This document shows, in pieces, positions 17,313 through 29,657 of a stretch of 64,000 bases of DNA. The stretch spans positions 47,765-111,764 of the forward strand of contig JARCRU010000103.1 of assembly GCA_029850535.1 (NCBI GenBank). Direction: 5' to 3'. The notes under the pieces are model-generated. The model had not been told where the DNA came from. It was given only the letters and a program-made list of their open reading frames with translations, and did not search any database. This stretch comes from Actinomycetota bacterium. GTDB taxonomy: Bacteria; Actinomycetota; Acidimicrobiia; Acidimicrobiales; RAAP-2. Each line of letters starts with the position of its first letter. Positions within the stretch are counted from its first letter, which is position 1. A program made the position numbers and the translations under genes.

Positions 17313-17438
17313 GCAAACACCTCCTCAATCGATCACGCGCAGCCAGTACCGCCGCGCATTGTTATTGACACATTCTAGTTTGAGGTCAGCGCGCGACGGC
17401 GCCAGAGAACCCTGCAATCACTGGTCTCGCGAACTTCA

Positions 17439-18567
17439 TCACACTCGCGAACGCTGTCGGCGTAGTTCGGCCTCCATGAATCCATCGAGGTCCCCGTCCA
17501 GCACCGCGTCGACGTTGCCCGTCTCGTAGTCAGTGCGGTGATCCTTCACCAACTGATAAGGCGCCTGCACGTACGAACGAATCTGTGAGCCCCAGGCGTT
17601 GTCACCGCGGTTGCCGCTCAACGCGTCGAGTTCCGCCTGACGTTGGGCCCGGGCGCGCTCGGCGAGTTTGGCCACCAGGATCTGCATCGCGCGGTCGCGA
17701 TTTTGATGCTGGGAGCGTTCGTTCTGACAGCTCACCACGATGTTGGTCGGCAAGTGCGTGATGCGAACCGCGGAGTCCGTCTTATTGATGTGCTGCCCAC
17801 CGGCGCCCGAGGCGCGATAGGTGTCAATGCGCAGGTCCTTCTCCTCGATCTCGACCTCGCCGTCATCTTCGAGCAACGGGGTCACCTCCAAGCTCGCGAA
17901 ACTCGTTTGGCGCCTCGCCTGAGAGTCAAAGGGGCTGATGCGAACCAGGCGATGTACGCCGCGCTCGGCGCCGAGCCAGCCGTAGGCGAAGCGGCCCTTG
18001 ACGATGAACGTCGCCGAGAGGAGTCCCGCTTCTTGTCCCTCCGTAGCCTCATCGACCTCGATGGTGAAGCCGCGCCGTTCCGCCCAGCGCATGTACATGC
18101 GCAACAACATCTCGGTCCAATCCTGGGCGTCCGTGCCACCGGCGCCGGCGTGGAGTTCCACGATGGCGTCGTTCTCGTCGTAGGGTCCGCTGAAGAGGCT
18201 CTGCGTCTCGAGCGCCGTGATCTGGGCCCCGACGTGCGCCACCGTCTCGGAGAGCTCGTTCAACAAGGACCAGTCAGCGTCACCCCCGACAATCGCCTCG
18301 CGCGAGAAATCAGCCAGTACCGCGGCGTCATCGAGGTTGGTCCGTAGGGCGTCGAAACCCTCGAGATCGGTGCTGAGTCGGCCCAATTCGGTGGTCACCT
18401 CGCGGGCGTGGTCCTGATTGGACCACAGGTCCGGGTCCGCCGCCGCGACGCTCAACTCCGCGTGACGCGAGCGGCGATCGTCAATCTTGAGGTAGCCACG
18501 CGCCGCGACCCAGCGCTCCTCGAGCTCTTCAAGGTTCGAGAGAGCGTCGCGCAGGGCGTTCTCCGCC

Positions 18568-18581
<14 letters not shown>
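17439..18581 (-). CDS. prfB: Peptide chain release factor 2 (RF2)
   Basis: RF2 ends translation at UGA and UAA. The 380-residue protein carries GGQ (ASGAGGQHINKTDSAVRI) for peptidyl-tRNA hydrolysis and the RF2-specific SPF tripeptide (RISPFDSQARRQTSF) for stop-codon reading. The frame is continuous from the ATG, so there is no programmed +1 frameshift of the E. coli kind. The start overlaps the end of secA by 14 bases, suggesting translational coupling. Confidence 0.95.
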
Positions 18582-21267
<2,686 letters not shown>

Positions 21268-21516
21268 GACATAACAACACTACCGGTCGGGGCGAAAAGG
21301 TACGTAGGGCTGCGAGCGCTGACCTGGTCTTTGACCCCACACCCGCCTGGTCGCGACCGCACCACTCTGGTGCGCCGCGCACAGGACTTACATCTAAACC
21401 GCGCCATGCTCAGCGTCTCGCAACGCCTTACGTGGGTCGTTTCGCCCGCGGCTGGCATCGACTTTCAACCACAGAACCACTCGCAGCCCGTTGCCAGCCT
21501 ACCGCGAGAGGTCCGT

Positions 21517-22356
21517 TCAACCCTTCGGGTGCAGCACCGTCACGACCACCAGACGAAGCCCCAGCACGAGTGCCGCGAGGGGCACCAGTGCCCGACGTAA
21601 CCCACGCGCGGAGTGCCACTCGAAGCGCAGGGCGCTGCGGTGGTGCGCCCAGAGCATCGAACGCGTGGCACGCTGGCGCGAGAGTCCTTCGACGTGGGTC
21701 ACGACCGCGTCGTCCACCGCGGCCACGTCCCAGCCGCGCTGGTGCACGTCCCAGCACAGCGTCATATCCTCGGCGAACATGAAGTAGCGCTCGTCGAAGC
21801 CCCCCACTTGCTCGAACACGTGGCGACGGATCATGAAGCACGCGCCCGACACCCAGTCCACGGTTCCGTCATCGTGGCGCGAGCGATAGCGCCGGGTCGC
21901 GGGATTGCTCGGCCAGATTGGGGCCAGGAGCGCGTGTAGTCCCGCCAGCCAGAAGTTGGGAAAGACGCGGTGCGAGGGGTACACGCTGGTGTCGGGTCGG
22001 CGAATCTGCGGGCCCACGATGGCCACGCGGGGCTGAGCGTCGAGCGCGGCGACCAGCGCGGCGACCGCCCCGTGGTGCACCACCACGTCGGGGTTGGTGA
22101 TGAGTACGAACTCGTGATCCCTCACTCGCGCCACCCCACGATTGGCCCCGCGTCCGTAGCCGAGGTTGAGTCCGGGTTCCACGACGTCGACCCCACGGTC
22201 GCTGAGGGCGGCCACGGTGGAGCCCGGCGCGCCGTTCTCGACCACTACGACGGTACTCACGTCGTTGAGCCGCAGTGAATCCACGCACGCCGCCAGCGCG
22301 CTCTCGGCGTGGAAGTCGACGACCACCGCGGCGACGCGTCGCGCGAGATCACTCAC
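21517..22356 (-). CDS. Family 2 glycosyltransferase (probable rhamnosyl- or related sugar transferase)
   Basis: The 279-residue protein has the GT2 fold: VAAVVVDFHAESALAACVDSL at the N-terminus, NLGYGRGANRGVA (residues ~65-77), and ITNPDVVVHHGAV, with an acidic DxD-like region, followed by GFDERYFMFAEDMTLCWD typical of WbbL-type rhamnosyltransferases. A single hydrophobic stretch near the C-terminus (LVPLAALVLGLRLVVVTVL) may anchor it. The GTG start at 22356 overlaps the rmlD stop as GTGA. Following a dTDP-rhamnose synthesis gene, a rhamnosyltransferase role is plausible but inferred. Confidence 0.8.
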   Translation of the reverse strand: MSDLARRVAAVVVDFHAESALAACVDSLRLNDVSTVVVVENGAPGSTVAALSDRGVDVVEPGLNLGYGRGANRGVARVRDHEFVLITNPDVVVHHGAVAALVAALDAQPRVAIVGPQIRRPDTSVYPSHRVFPNFWLAGLHALLAPIWPSNPATRRYRSRHDDGTVDWVSGACFMIRRHVFEQVGGFDERYFMFAEDMTLCWDVHQRGWDVAAVDDAVVTHVEGLSRQRATRSMLWAHHRSALRFEWHSARGLRRALVPLAALVLGLRLVVVTVLHPKG

Positions 22357-23276
22357 GTCGTCACTCGCAGGAGTCGGTCGCGCACGAGACGCTCCACGCC
22401 GTCGGTCCACTCGGGCATCGCGGCGAAGTGGGCACGCCACTTGGTGGTATCGAGGTCGCTGCGCACGGGTCGGTGCGCGAGCGGCGCCGGCGAGAGGTCA
22501 CTGGTGAGGATCGCGGTGGCGAAATCATCCCCGCGCCCGAGAGTTCGCCCCACGAAGTCGGCAAGGTCGTACCAGGTAGTCGTGCCGGTATTCGCCACGT
22601 GCCAGATACCGCCGGGGCGCGTTCGCGCCAGGCTCACGAGGGCCCGCGCCAGATCACTGGCGACGGTCACGGTACCCGTCTGGTCGTTCACGAATCGTAC
22701 GGTCTCGCCCGAGGCGGCACGATCGGCGATGATGTGCGCCACGTTCTTGCCGCGAACTCCCATCACCCACGAAGTTCGCACGATGGTGTCCTCGCTGCGA
22801 CAGAGCACTTCGCCCTCGCGCTTGGAGGCACCGTAGACACTCAGGGGATTGGTCACGTCCTCTTCCACGTAACTGGCGCCCTTCATCCCGTCAAAGACGT
22901 AGTCGGTCGAGACGGCGATGAGATGTGCCCCAGTCTCGTGGGCGGCATCGGAGAGGTGACCGGTACCGGCGGCGTTCACCGCGAAACAGGCCTCCGCGTC
23001 AGTTTCGGCGCGGTCGACGGCGGTGTAGGCAGCGAGGTGAATCACGACGTCGGGACGAGTGACGCGCAACGCGGTGTTCACCCGATCGGAGTCGGTGATG
23101 TCGAGTTCGTGGTGCGTCAGGGCGAGTACCTCAAACTCGTCCTCCTGCACCGCACGCGCGTCGGGCGAGTACCTGGTGCTCGCCCCCAGGGGCAACCCCC
23201 CGCGCAGGATGTCCACCAGGTCAACCCCGACCTGGCCCCCGGCCCCGGTCACCATCACTCTGAGTGGTCGATTCAT
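22353..23276 (-). CDS. rmlD: dTDP-4-dehydrorhamnose reductase (RmlD-like)
   Basis: The 307-residue short-chain dehydrogenase has the N-terminal VMVTGAGGQVGVDLVDIL, HLAAYTAVDRAETD, the STDYVFDG segment, and YGASKREGE (catalytic Tyr and Lys), all hallmarks of RmlD, which makes dTDP-L-rhamnose for cell-wall polymers. Two ATGs compete: the one at 23276 overlaps the birA stop as ATGA and lies eight bases from GGAGAGG, whereas the one at 23282 is too close to it, so I chose 23276. The rest of the rml pathway is not in the window. Confidence 0.86.
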   Translation of the reverse strand: MNRPLRVMVTGAGGQVGVDLVDILRGGLPLGASTRYSPDARAVQEDEFEVLALTHHELDITDSDRVNTALRVTRPDVVIHLAAYTAVDRAETDAEACFAVNAAGTGHLSDAAHETGAHLIAVSTDYVFDGMKGASYVEEDVTNPLSVYGASKREGEVLCRSEDTIVRTSWVMGVRGKNVAHIIADRAASGETVRFVNDQTGTVTVASDLARALVSLARTRPGGIWHVANTGTTTWYDLADFVGRTLGRGDDFATAILTSDLSPAPLAHRPVRSDLDTTKWRAHFAAMPEWTDGVERLVRDRLLRVTT

Positions 23277-24007
23277 TCCCATTCCTCTCCTCGCAGGTGC
23301 ACGACGTCACCCGCGTTCACGACGCAAATTTGGTCGTCCGTTTCGACGAGCAGTGACCCGGTCTCGGTGACGTCGACCGCACGACCGCGCAGCACGCCAC
23401 CGGCGAGCTCCACGCGAACTCGCCGTCCTAACGTAGCGAGGTGGGCGATGAATTCGCGGCGCACCGAGGCGCAGCCCTCGGGCGAGTCGAGCAAACTTCG
23501 CCGTTGACGGAGCGCCGCGAGATACGCGTCGAGGACGTCGAGGGGCGAGAGCGCCACGCCCGTGGCCGCGAGCACCGTCGTGGCCGATTCATAGGTCGGA
23601 TCCACCACCATCAGATTGACCCCGAGACCCACCACAATCTGCGCCCCCACGACCTCGGCGAGCACCCCGGCGACCTTGGCGTCGCCGTACATGAGGTCAT
23701 TGGGCCACTTGAGACTGGGTCGCACACCCGAGAGGCGCTCGAGGGCCTCCGCCATCGACAGGGCCACCGCGACCACCACGAGTTGGAGTTGGTCCGACGT
23801 CACCGCGGGCTCGAGTAACACCGAACACAGGAGCGACGACCCGACGGGGGCCACCCACTCACGCTCCAGACGGCCGCGGCCGGCGCTCTGGAAGTCGGCG
23901 TAGACGACCTCGCCCTCTCGCGCACCGTCACGAGCCCGGCGCGCGAGCCAGGAGTTCGTCGAATCCACGTGGTCGAGGTGTTCGACGTTCCACTGGAGCC
24001 TTGTCAC
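23273..24007 (-). CDS. birA: Biotin-[acetyl-CoA-carboxylase] ligase (BirA, non-regulatory type)
   Basis: BirA activates biotin as biotinyl-AMP and transfers it to the BCCP lysine. The 244-residue protein shows DSTNSWLA, the biotinyl-5'-AMP loop AGRGRLEREW (residues ~42-51), and LKWPNDLMYGDAKVAGVLAE. It lacks the N-terminal DNA-binding domain of E. coli BirA, so it should not act as a repressor. The GTG start is six bases from TAGAGT. It is divergent from the gene for a biotin carboxylase/BCCP, a probable substrate. Confidence 0.92.
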   Translation of the reverse strand: MTRLQWNVEHLDHVDSTNSWLARRARDGAREGEVVYADFQSAGRGRLEREWVAPVGSSLLCSVLLEPAVTSDQLQLVVVAVALSMAEALERLSGVRPSLKWPNDLMYGDAKVAGVLAEVVGAQIVVGLGVNLMVVDPTYESATTVLAATGVALSPLDVLDAYLAALRQRRSLLDSPEGCASVRREFIAHLATLGRRVRVELAGGVLRGRAVDVTETGSLLVETDDQICVVNAGDVVHLRGEEWE

Positions 24008-24013
24008 CCCAAA

Positions 24014-24019
24014 ACTCTA
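24014..24019 (-). promoter_or_regulatory. Candidate -10 box for leaderless birA
   Basis: TAGAGT on the minus strand, six bases before the GTG at 24007. Confidence 0.45.
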
Positions 24020-24191
24020 GACACCGCACCGGGGGCCCGGTCGCCACCGCGACGCTCGAGCGCGAGGCGCGAGGAACGGGCGAGTCGAGGAATCTGGTAC
24101 CGCACATCCCCTTCAGCCCCACTGACGAGCACCCCAAGTATGGTGGTGACCGTCAGTGGTAGAACGAAGTGGCAACCGTGCGGAGGAACTG

Positions 24192-25940
24192 GTGTTAAAG
24201 AAAGTACTGATCGCCAACCGTGGCGAAATCGCCGTCCGCGTCATCCGTACTTGCCAAGAAATGGGCATCGCCACCGTCGCGGTGTACTCCGAACTCGACC
24301 GCGACGCCCTGCACGTTCGCCTGGCTGACGAGGCTTACGCTCTCGGCGGCCAAAGTGCCGCGGAGAGTTACCTCAATACCGCCGCCATCCTCGACGTCAT
24401 CGCCCGCTCCGGTGCCGATTCGGTGCACCCGGGATACGGCTTCTTCTCTGAGAACACCGACTTCGCGCGCGCCATCACCGAAATGGGTGTGACCTTCATC
24501 GGTCCGCCACCGTCGGCCATTGAGGTGATGGGCGACAAGATCTCCTCTCGTCTCGCGGCGGAGAAGGCCGGCGTGCACGGCGTACCGGGACGAAGCCAAA
24601 CCCTGGTGGACTTCCAGGAGGTCATCGACTTCGGCAACGAGTTTGGCTGGCCGGTCGCCATCAAGGCGGCCTACGGCGGGGGCGGGCGCGGCATGAAGGT
24701 CGTCGAGAGTCCCGCGCAGGCGCAAGCGGCGCTCGAGAGCGCCATGCGAGAATCGCTCAACTACTTCGGCCGCTCCGAGTGCTACGTCGAGCGCTACCTC
24801 ACCTGGCCGCGCCACATCGAGATGCAGATCCTGGCTGACTCCTTCGGTAACACCCTCTGGCTCGGCGAGCGCGACTGCTCGCCCCAGCGTCGCCACCAGA
24901 AGCTCATCGAGGAGTCTCCGGCCGCTAACTTCCCCGACGACGTGCGCCGCGCCATGGGCGAAGCCGCCGTTCGCGTGTCCCAGGCGTGCGGCTACGTGAA
25001 CGCCGGCACCGTGGAATTCATGTACCAAGACGGGGAGTTCTACTTCCTCGAGATGAACACCCGCCTCCAGGTCGAACACCCCATCACCGAGTGGGTGACC
25101 GGACTGGACCTCGTCGAGTGGCAATTGCGCATCGCCGCGGGCGAGCAGCTCAGCTTCACCCAAGACGACGTCGAACACCGCGGACACGCCATCGAAGTGC
25201 GCATCAACGCCGAGGACGCCTCGGGCGGGCGATTCGCACCCTCGCCCGGAACCCTGACGCGTTTCGACCAGCCCGCCGGACCCGGCATTCGACTCGACGC
25301 CGGGTACGCGGTGGGTGACACCGTCTCGCAGTACTACGACAACCTGATTGCCAAGCTCGCCGTCTGGGCGCCCGACCGCGAGCGCGCACGGCACCGACTG
25401 TTGCGCGCCATCGAAGAGACCGTCATCGAGGGCGTCGCCACCACGTTGGCAGCCGACGTCATCATCTTGAACGACGCGGCCTTCATCAACGCCACGCACT
25501 CGACGAACTGGGTGGAGAACACGCTGGACTTCTCCTCAATCCCCGCTCCGACGACGACCCCCGCCAGTGGGGGTACCGCGTTGGCGCGACGCGACGTGAC
25601 CGCGGAAGTGAACGGCCGCCGCGTCGCGGTCTCGGTCTGGCTGCCCGAGAACGAGGCGGCGAGCGCTCCCGCGAACCGGGGTGTCACGCCCCGGCGTCAA
25701 CATCACTCCCCGCTCGCGAACGCGGGTTCGAACACCGTGAGTGCCCCCATGCAGGGAACAATCATCAAGGTGAGCGTCGAGGTCGGCCAGAGCGTCGAGG
25801 TCGGCGACACCATCGTCATCCTCGAGGCCATGAAGATGGAGAACGCCGTGCGGGCCGAACGCGCCGGCACGGTGAGCGCCATCAACGTCAGCGCCGGCGA
25901 CGGTGTCTCGGCGGGCGACGTCGTCGCGGTGATCGAATGA
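24192..25940 (+). CDS. Acetyl/propionyl-CoA carboxylase alpha subunit (biotin carboxylase + BCCP)
   Basis: The 582-residue protein carboxylates its own biotin and presents it to a beta subunit. It opens with KKVLIANRGEIAVRVIRTCQ, has the ATP-grasp loop KAAYGGGGRGMKVV, the active-site region FLEMNTRLQVEHPITEWVTG, and a C-terminal biotinyl domain with EAMKMEN, biotin on Lys548. The GTG at 24192 lies behind CGGAGGA (24181-24187) and directly before the first conserved strand. No carboxyltransferase subunit is adjacent. Together with an acyl-CoA mutase and adenosyltransferase nearby, a role in propionyl-CoA carboxylation is plausible; acetyl-CoA carboxylation is equally possible from sequence alone. 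Confidence 0.93.
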   Translation: MLKKVLIANRGEIAVRVIRTCQEMGIATVAVYSELDRDALHVRLADEAYALGGQSAAESYLNTAAILDVIARSGADSVHPGYGFFSENTDFARAITEMGVTFIGPPPSAIEVMGDKISSRLAAEKAGVHGVPGRSQTLVDFQEVIDFGNEFGWPVAIKAAYGGGGRGMKVVESPAQAQAALESAMRESLNYFGRSECYVERYLTWPRHIEMQILADSFGNTLWLGERDCSPQRRHQKLIEESPAANFPDDVRRAMGEAAVRVSQACGYVNAGTVEFMYQDGEFYFLEMNTRLQVEHPITEWVTGLDLVEWQLRIAAGEQLSFTQDDVEHRGHAIEVRINAEDASGGRFAPSPGTLTRFDQPAGPGIRLDAGYAVGDTVSQYYDNLIAKLAVWAPDRERARHRLLRAIEETVIEGVATTLAADVIILNDAAFINATHSTNWVENTLDFSSIPAPTTTPASGGTALARRDVTAEVNGRRVAVSVWLPENEAASAPANRGVTPRRQHHSPLANAGSNTVSAPMQGTIIKVSVEVGQSVEVGDTIVILEAMKMENAVRAERAGTVSAINVSAGDGVSAGDVVAVIE

Positions 25941-27091
25941 TTCGTGACGCCGCGCGCCGCGCCATTGAACAGGCGGGTCCGGCACTCATCGAACTGAGTC
26001 ACTACGTGCACGCCCACCCCGAATTGGGTTACGAGGAGTTCCTCAGTGCCGAGGCCGTCGCCACCGCGGCCGAGAGGGCGGGTTTCGTCGTCGAGCGAGG
26101 CATCGCGGACCTACCCACCGCCTTTCGCGCCACCAAGGGTGAGGGGGACCTCAATATCGTCTTCTGCGCCGAGTACGACGCCCTGCCCGACGTCGGTCAC
26201 GCCTGCGGACACAACATCATCGCGGCGGCGGCGCTCGGCGCGGCACTGGGACTGGCCGCAGTCGCCGACGACGTGGGGGTCACGGTGACTCTGCTCGGCA
26301 CGCCCAGCGAAGAGGGCGGGGGCGGAAAGATCGACTTGATCAACGCCGGGTATTTTGGTGGCGTCCACGCCGCGATGATGGTGCACCCCTGGCCCACCGA
26401 ACGACTCGAAGCGACCTGCCTGGCCGTCGACCACTTTGACGTGACCTACGAGGGCAAGGAGGCGCACGCCTCGGCCGCCCCCTGGGAGGGAGTGAACGCT
26501 CTCGACGCGCTGACCATCGCCCAAGTCGCGGTGAGCCTCCTACGACAACAACTCCGTCCTGGCGACCAGGTCCATTCCATCATCGTCGAGGGTGGCGCCG
26601 CGGCCAACATCATCCCGCGTCGCGCGGTCGCGCGCTACATGGCGCGTTCGGTCACCTCGCAACGCCTCGCCCAACTGCGCGATCGACTGGCCGGTTGCTT
26701 CGAGGCTGGCGCGCGCGCGACGGGCGCGACGCTCGGCGTCAGTGAACTCGGGAGTCAGTTCACCCACATGGTCAGCGACCCCGATCTGCTCGCGCACTAC
26801 CGCAGCGCGGCCGAATCGGTCGGACGATCCTTCGCCCTCGACGACGAGGGCGCGCCGCGGCCCACGCTCTCGACCGACATGGCCAACGTCTCGCTGGTCG
26901 TGCCCTCGATTCATCCCCTGATCGCGATCCCGACCCACGGCGCGGTGAATCACCAACCCGAATTCACCGCCGCCTGCGTGACCCCCGAGGCCGACCAGGC
27001 CGTACTCGAGGGGGCTATCGCCCTCGCCCTGACGGCCATCGACGTCGCCACCGACGTGGCGTTGCGCGAGCGACTACTGGAGACGTCATGA
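25937..27091 (+). CDS. M20-family amidohydrolase/peptidase (AbgB/PPM20D-like)
   Basis: The 384-residue zinc hydrolase resembles aminoacylase-like M20 peptidases such as p-aminobenzoyl-glutamate hydrolase subunit B. Metal and catalytic segments seen are HYVHAHPELGYEE, FCAEYDALPDVGHACGHNI, GTPSEEGGGGKIDLI, MMVHPWP and a dimerisation-domain EGKEAHASAAPWEGVNALDA. The start overlaps the upstream stop as ATGA, so it is coupled to the carboxylase gene. The substrate is unknown; the pairing with a biotin carboxylase does not reveal it. Confidence 0.82.
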   Translation: MIRDAARRAIEQAGPALIELSHYVHAHPELGYEEFLSAEAVATAAERAGFVVERGIADLPTAFRATKGEGDLNIVFCAEYDALPDVGHACGHNIIAAAALGAALGLAAVADDVGVTVTLLGTPSEEGGGGKIDLINAGYFGGVHAAMMVHPWPTERLEATCLAVDHFDVTYEGKEAHASAAPWEGVNALDALTIAQVAVSLLRQQLRPGDQVHSIIVEGGAAANIIPRRAVARYMARSVTSQRLAQLRDRLAGCFEAGARATGATLGVSELGSQFTHMVSDPDLLAHYRSAAESVGRSFALDDEGAPRPTLSTDMANVSLVVPSIHPLIAIPTHGAVNHQPEFTAACVTPEADQAVLEGAIALALTAIDVATDVALRERLLETS

Positions 27092-27381
27092 TCATCGAGC
27101 ACGCGTGGTTGCCCGTCACCCCGGGACGCGAGGAGCAGTTCGCGGCGTCGATCGCCGCCGCGCTCCCCATCATTGAATCGGCGCCGGGCTGTCACGGGGC
27201 CGAAGTTCGTCGCCAGATCGAGAATCCTTCGACGTTCCTCCTACTGGTGCGCTGGACCAGCGTCGAGGCGCACATGGACTTTCGCTCGTCGCCCTCGTTC
27301 GAGGCCTGGCGCGCTCAGACCCACCCGTTCTACGAATCACCCGCCACGGTGACCCACTTCTCCGACGTTCTCCCTCGCTAG
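27088..27381 (+). CDS. ABM-superfamily (antibiotic biosynthesis monooxygenase-like) protein
   Basis: The 97-residue protein has the ferredoxin-like alpha/beta-barrel pattern of the ABM family: [51 protein letters not shown] and a terminal Phe/Trp-rich helix. Members range from heme-degrading enzymes to quinone-forming monooxygenases. It starts with ATGA overlap to the M20 gene, making a three-gene operon with it and the carboxylase, and its stop overlaps that of the convergent mutase gene. The reaction cannot be assigned. Confidence 0.75.
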   Translation: MIIEHAWLPVTPGREEQFAASIAAALPIIESAPGCHGAEVRRQIENPSTFLLLVRWTSVEAHMDFRSSPSFEAWRAQTHPFYESPATVTHFSDVLPR

Positions 27382-28958
27382 TGCGGGTGATACTCCCCGA
27401 ACTCCTCGCGCAGGACGTCGGCGACTTCGCCCAGGGTCGCCAGTCGCGACAGTGCCGTCTTCATCGGGTAGAGCAGATTCGCGCTGCCACGAGCCGCCGT
27501 GGCCAAGTCGAATAAGCTCGCGCGCACCGCGTCATTGTCACGACGCCCCCTGAGGCTGCGTACTCGCGCCACTTGCATCGCCTGGCGCTCTAGGTCGATG
27601 GGAAAGACCTCGGGCGAGACGTCACCCTCGTCCCTGAAGTGGTTGACGCCCACGATGATGCGCTGGCCCTCATCGATGGAACGCGCGTACTCGTAGGCGG
27701 CGTTCTCGATCTCTCGTTGGGGGTAACTAGCCTCGATGGCCTCGACGGCCCCGCCCATCTCACGAATGGTGTCGAGATAGGCCTGGGCGCGTTCCTCGAT
27801 CTGGGTCGTGAGAGTCTCAATGAAGTACGAACCGGCGAGGGGGTCGACGGTGTCGGCGATGCCCGTCTCGTAGCCGATCACCTGTTGGGTTCGCAGCGCG
27901 AGACGAACCGCGTGCTCCGTGGGCAGACCCAGCGCCTCGTCGAAACTATTGGTGTGCAGACTCTGCGTGCCCCCCAGGGCCGCCGCGAGGGCCTGGAGGG
28001 TGACGCGGATCACGTTGTTCTCGGGCTGCTGGGCCGTCAAGGTCGAACCCGCCGTCTGCGTGTGGAAGCGCAACATCCACGACGCGGGATTCTTCGCCGC
28101 GAAGCGCTCACGCATGATCTTGGCCCAGAGGCGGCGCGCGGCGCGATATTTGGCGATCTCCTCGAAGAGGTTGTTATGCGCGTTGAAGAAGAAGGAGAGT
28201 CGCGGGGCGAAGTCGTCCACCGCCAGACCCGCCGCGATCGCGGCGTCGACGTACGCAATGCCGTCGGCCAGGGTGAAGGCCACCTCTTGCACGGCGGTCG
28301 AGCCCGCTTCGCGAATGTGGTACCCCGAGATGGAGATGGTGTTCCAGTTGGGCATCTCCTTCTCGCAGTAGGCGAAGGTGTCGACGATCAAACGCATCGA
28401 GGGTCGCGGCGGGTAGATGTAGGTCCCGCGAGCGATGTATTCCTTCAAGATATCGTTCTGGATGGTGCCACGTAACTGACCGCCCGCGACACCCTGCTCC
28501 TCGCCGACGAGCTGATAGAGCAAGAGCAGCGTGGAGGCCGTGGCGTTGATGGTCATCGACGTGGTGACCTGGCCCAGGGGAAGTTGTGCGAGTAACAGAC
28601 GCATGTCCTCGAGCGAACTGATCGCCACGCCCACTCGTCCGACCTCGCCCTCAGCTCGGGGGTGGTCGGAGTCGAAGCCCATCTGCGTGGGCAAGTCGAA
28701 GGCGCAACTCAGTCCCGTTTGACCAGCGGCGAGCAGGAATCGAAATCGCTCGTTGGTCTCCTCCGCCGTTCCAAAGCCCGCGTACTGGCGCATCGTCCAG
28801 AGGCGTCCTCGATACATGGTGCTATAGACGCCGCGAGTGAAGGGGTACTCACCGGGCTCACCCAGGTCGCGCACCTCGTCGAAGGCCGCCAAATCCTCGG
28901 CGTGATACACGGGTTGCACTTCGATGCCCGAATCGGTTGAACGCTCGTTGGGTCCCAC
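27378..28958 (-). CDS. Coenzyme-B12-dependent acyl-CoA mutase large subunit (methylmalonyl-CoA mutase type)
   Basis: The protein (526 residues from the preferred GTG) is the TIM-barrel substrate-binding subunit of a methylmalonyl-CoA-type mutase. It has [52 protein letters not shown] and [15 protein letters not shown]. The Arg in LKEYIAR corresponds to the carboxylate-binding Arg of methylmalonyl-CoA mutase, where isobutyryl-CoA mutase has Gln, which favours a carboxylated substrate. It ends without the cobalamin-binding domain, so a separate small subunit is needed and is not in the window. TAGCAT (28966-28971) is seven bases from the GTG at 28958; an ATG at 28967 would overlap that box. Confidence 0.88.
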   Translation of the reverse strand: MGPNERSTDSGIEVQPVYHAEDLAAFDEVRDLGEPGEYPFTRGVYSTMYRGRLWTMRQYAGFGTAEETNERFRFLLAAGQTGLSCAFDLPTQMGFDSDHPRAEGEVGRVGVAISSLEDMRLLLAQLPLGQVTTSMTINATASTLLLLYQLVGEEQGVAGGQLRGTIQNDILKEYIARGTYIYPPRPSMRLIVDTFAYCEKEMPNWNTISISGYHIREAGSTAVQEVAFTLADGIAYVDAAIAAGLAVDDFAPRLSFFFNAHNNLFEEIAKYRAARRLWAKIMRERFAAKNPASWMLRFHTQTAGSTLTAQQPENNVIRVTLQALAAALGGTQSLHTNSFDEALGLPTEHAVRLALRTQQVIGYETGIADTVDPLAGSYFIETLTTQIEERAQAYLDTIREMGGAVEAIEASYPQREIENAAYEYARSIDEGQRIIVGVNHFRDEGDVSPEVFPIDLERQAMQVARVRSLRGRRDNDAVRASLFDLATAARGSANLLYPMKTALSRLATLGEVADVLREEFGEYHPH

Positions 28959-28965
28959 GGGGGTC

Positions 28966-28971
28966 ATGCTA
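28966..28971 (-). promoter_or_regulatory. Candidate -10 box for the mutase gene
   Basis: TAGCAT on the minus strand, seven bases before the GTG at 28958. It overlaps an alternative ATG at 28967, so it bears on the start choice. Confidence 0.35.
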
Positions 28972-29059
28972 GGCCGTCGCGAGACCGTGAGGGGAACGGC
29001 CAACAGGTCGAAGGTCAATCGTCTCGCGCGCGTGGGCCCTGATGGGACAAACTAGTGGG

Positions 29060-29584
29060 ATGTTTTGCGCCAATTGTGGTTCGTCGGTCGACGCAGCGGT
29101 GTGCCGCGTTTGTGGCACACCCGTCCAGGCGGGCGCCCACGACGCCGTCTCGACAGTGCTGGCGGGTTGGTGGAGTCGAGTGGGCGCCACGATTATCGAC
29201 TCACTGTTCTTGATCGTCCCGACCCTGGTGTTGGACCTGCTCCTCGGCAACCTGGTGGGCCAGATCGTCGCCATCGGGGTCCAAGCCACCTACATGATTG
29301 GCCTACAGACCCAGCCCAGTGGACAAACCCTCGGCAACCGTGCCCTCCAGACCAGGGTGCGTGACGCGCTCACCGGTCACACCATCTCGGTGCGCCAGGC
29401 CACCGTGCGCTGGGCGTGCATCGCGGTCTATGGCATCCTCGAGGTCTTCTCGAGCACCGGTTCGAGTTCATTCACCGCACTGGTCAGCGTGCTCGCCCTC
29501 GCGGACTGCCTCTACCCGCTCGTCAGTCCGCGCAAGCAGACGATTCACGACCGCATCGCGCACACCATCGTGGTGCGCGCCTAG
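29060..29584 (+). CDS. Zinc-ribbon plus RDD-domain membrane protein
   Basis: The 174-residue protein starts with a zinc ribbon (C3-x2-C6 and C15-x2-C18 in MFCANCGSSVDAAVCRVCG) and continues with an RDD domain: GWWSRVGATIIDSLFLIVP, QTLGNRALQTRVRDALTG and a final helix, with about three to four membrane segments. RDD proteins are membrane proteins of mostly unknown function; some act as ion antiporters. I chose the ATG at 29060 because homologues start directly at the ribbon; an ATG at 29042 is also in frame. It converges on the MoeB-like gene across a large palindrome. Confidence 0.8.
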   Translation: MFCANCGSSVDAAVCRVCGTPVQAGAHDAVSTVLAGWWSRVGATIIDSLFLIVPTLVLDLLLGNLVGQIVAIGVQATYMIGLQTQPSGQTLGNRALQTRVRDALTGHTISVRQATVRWACIAVYGILEVFSSTGSSSFTALVSVLALADCLYPLVSPRKQTIHDRIAHTIVVRA

Positions 29585-29602
29585 TCGGCACTGCGCCCCA
29601 CG

Positions 29603-29640
29603 TCAGCGACGCCGCGGGAACGTTCCCGCGGCGTCGCTGA
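29603..29640. terminator. Perfect 38-base palindrome, bidirectional terminator between convergent genes
   Basis: Two 19-base arms meet with no spacer and no mismatch: TCAGCGACGCCGCGGGAAC and its exact complement. It sits 18 bases after the RDD stop and 17 bases after the MoeB-like stop, so it can serve both transcripts. Neither side has a clear T-run. Confidence 0.75.
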
Positions 29641-29657
29641 GAGTGATGATGCTGTGA

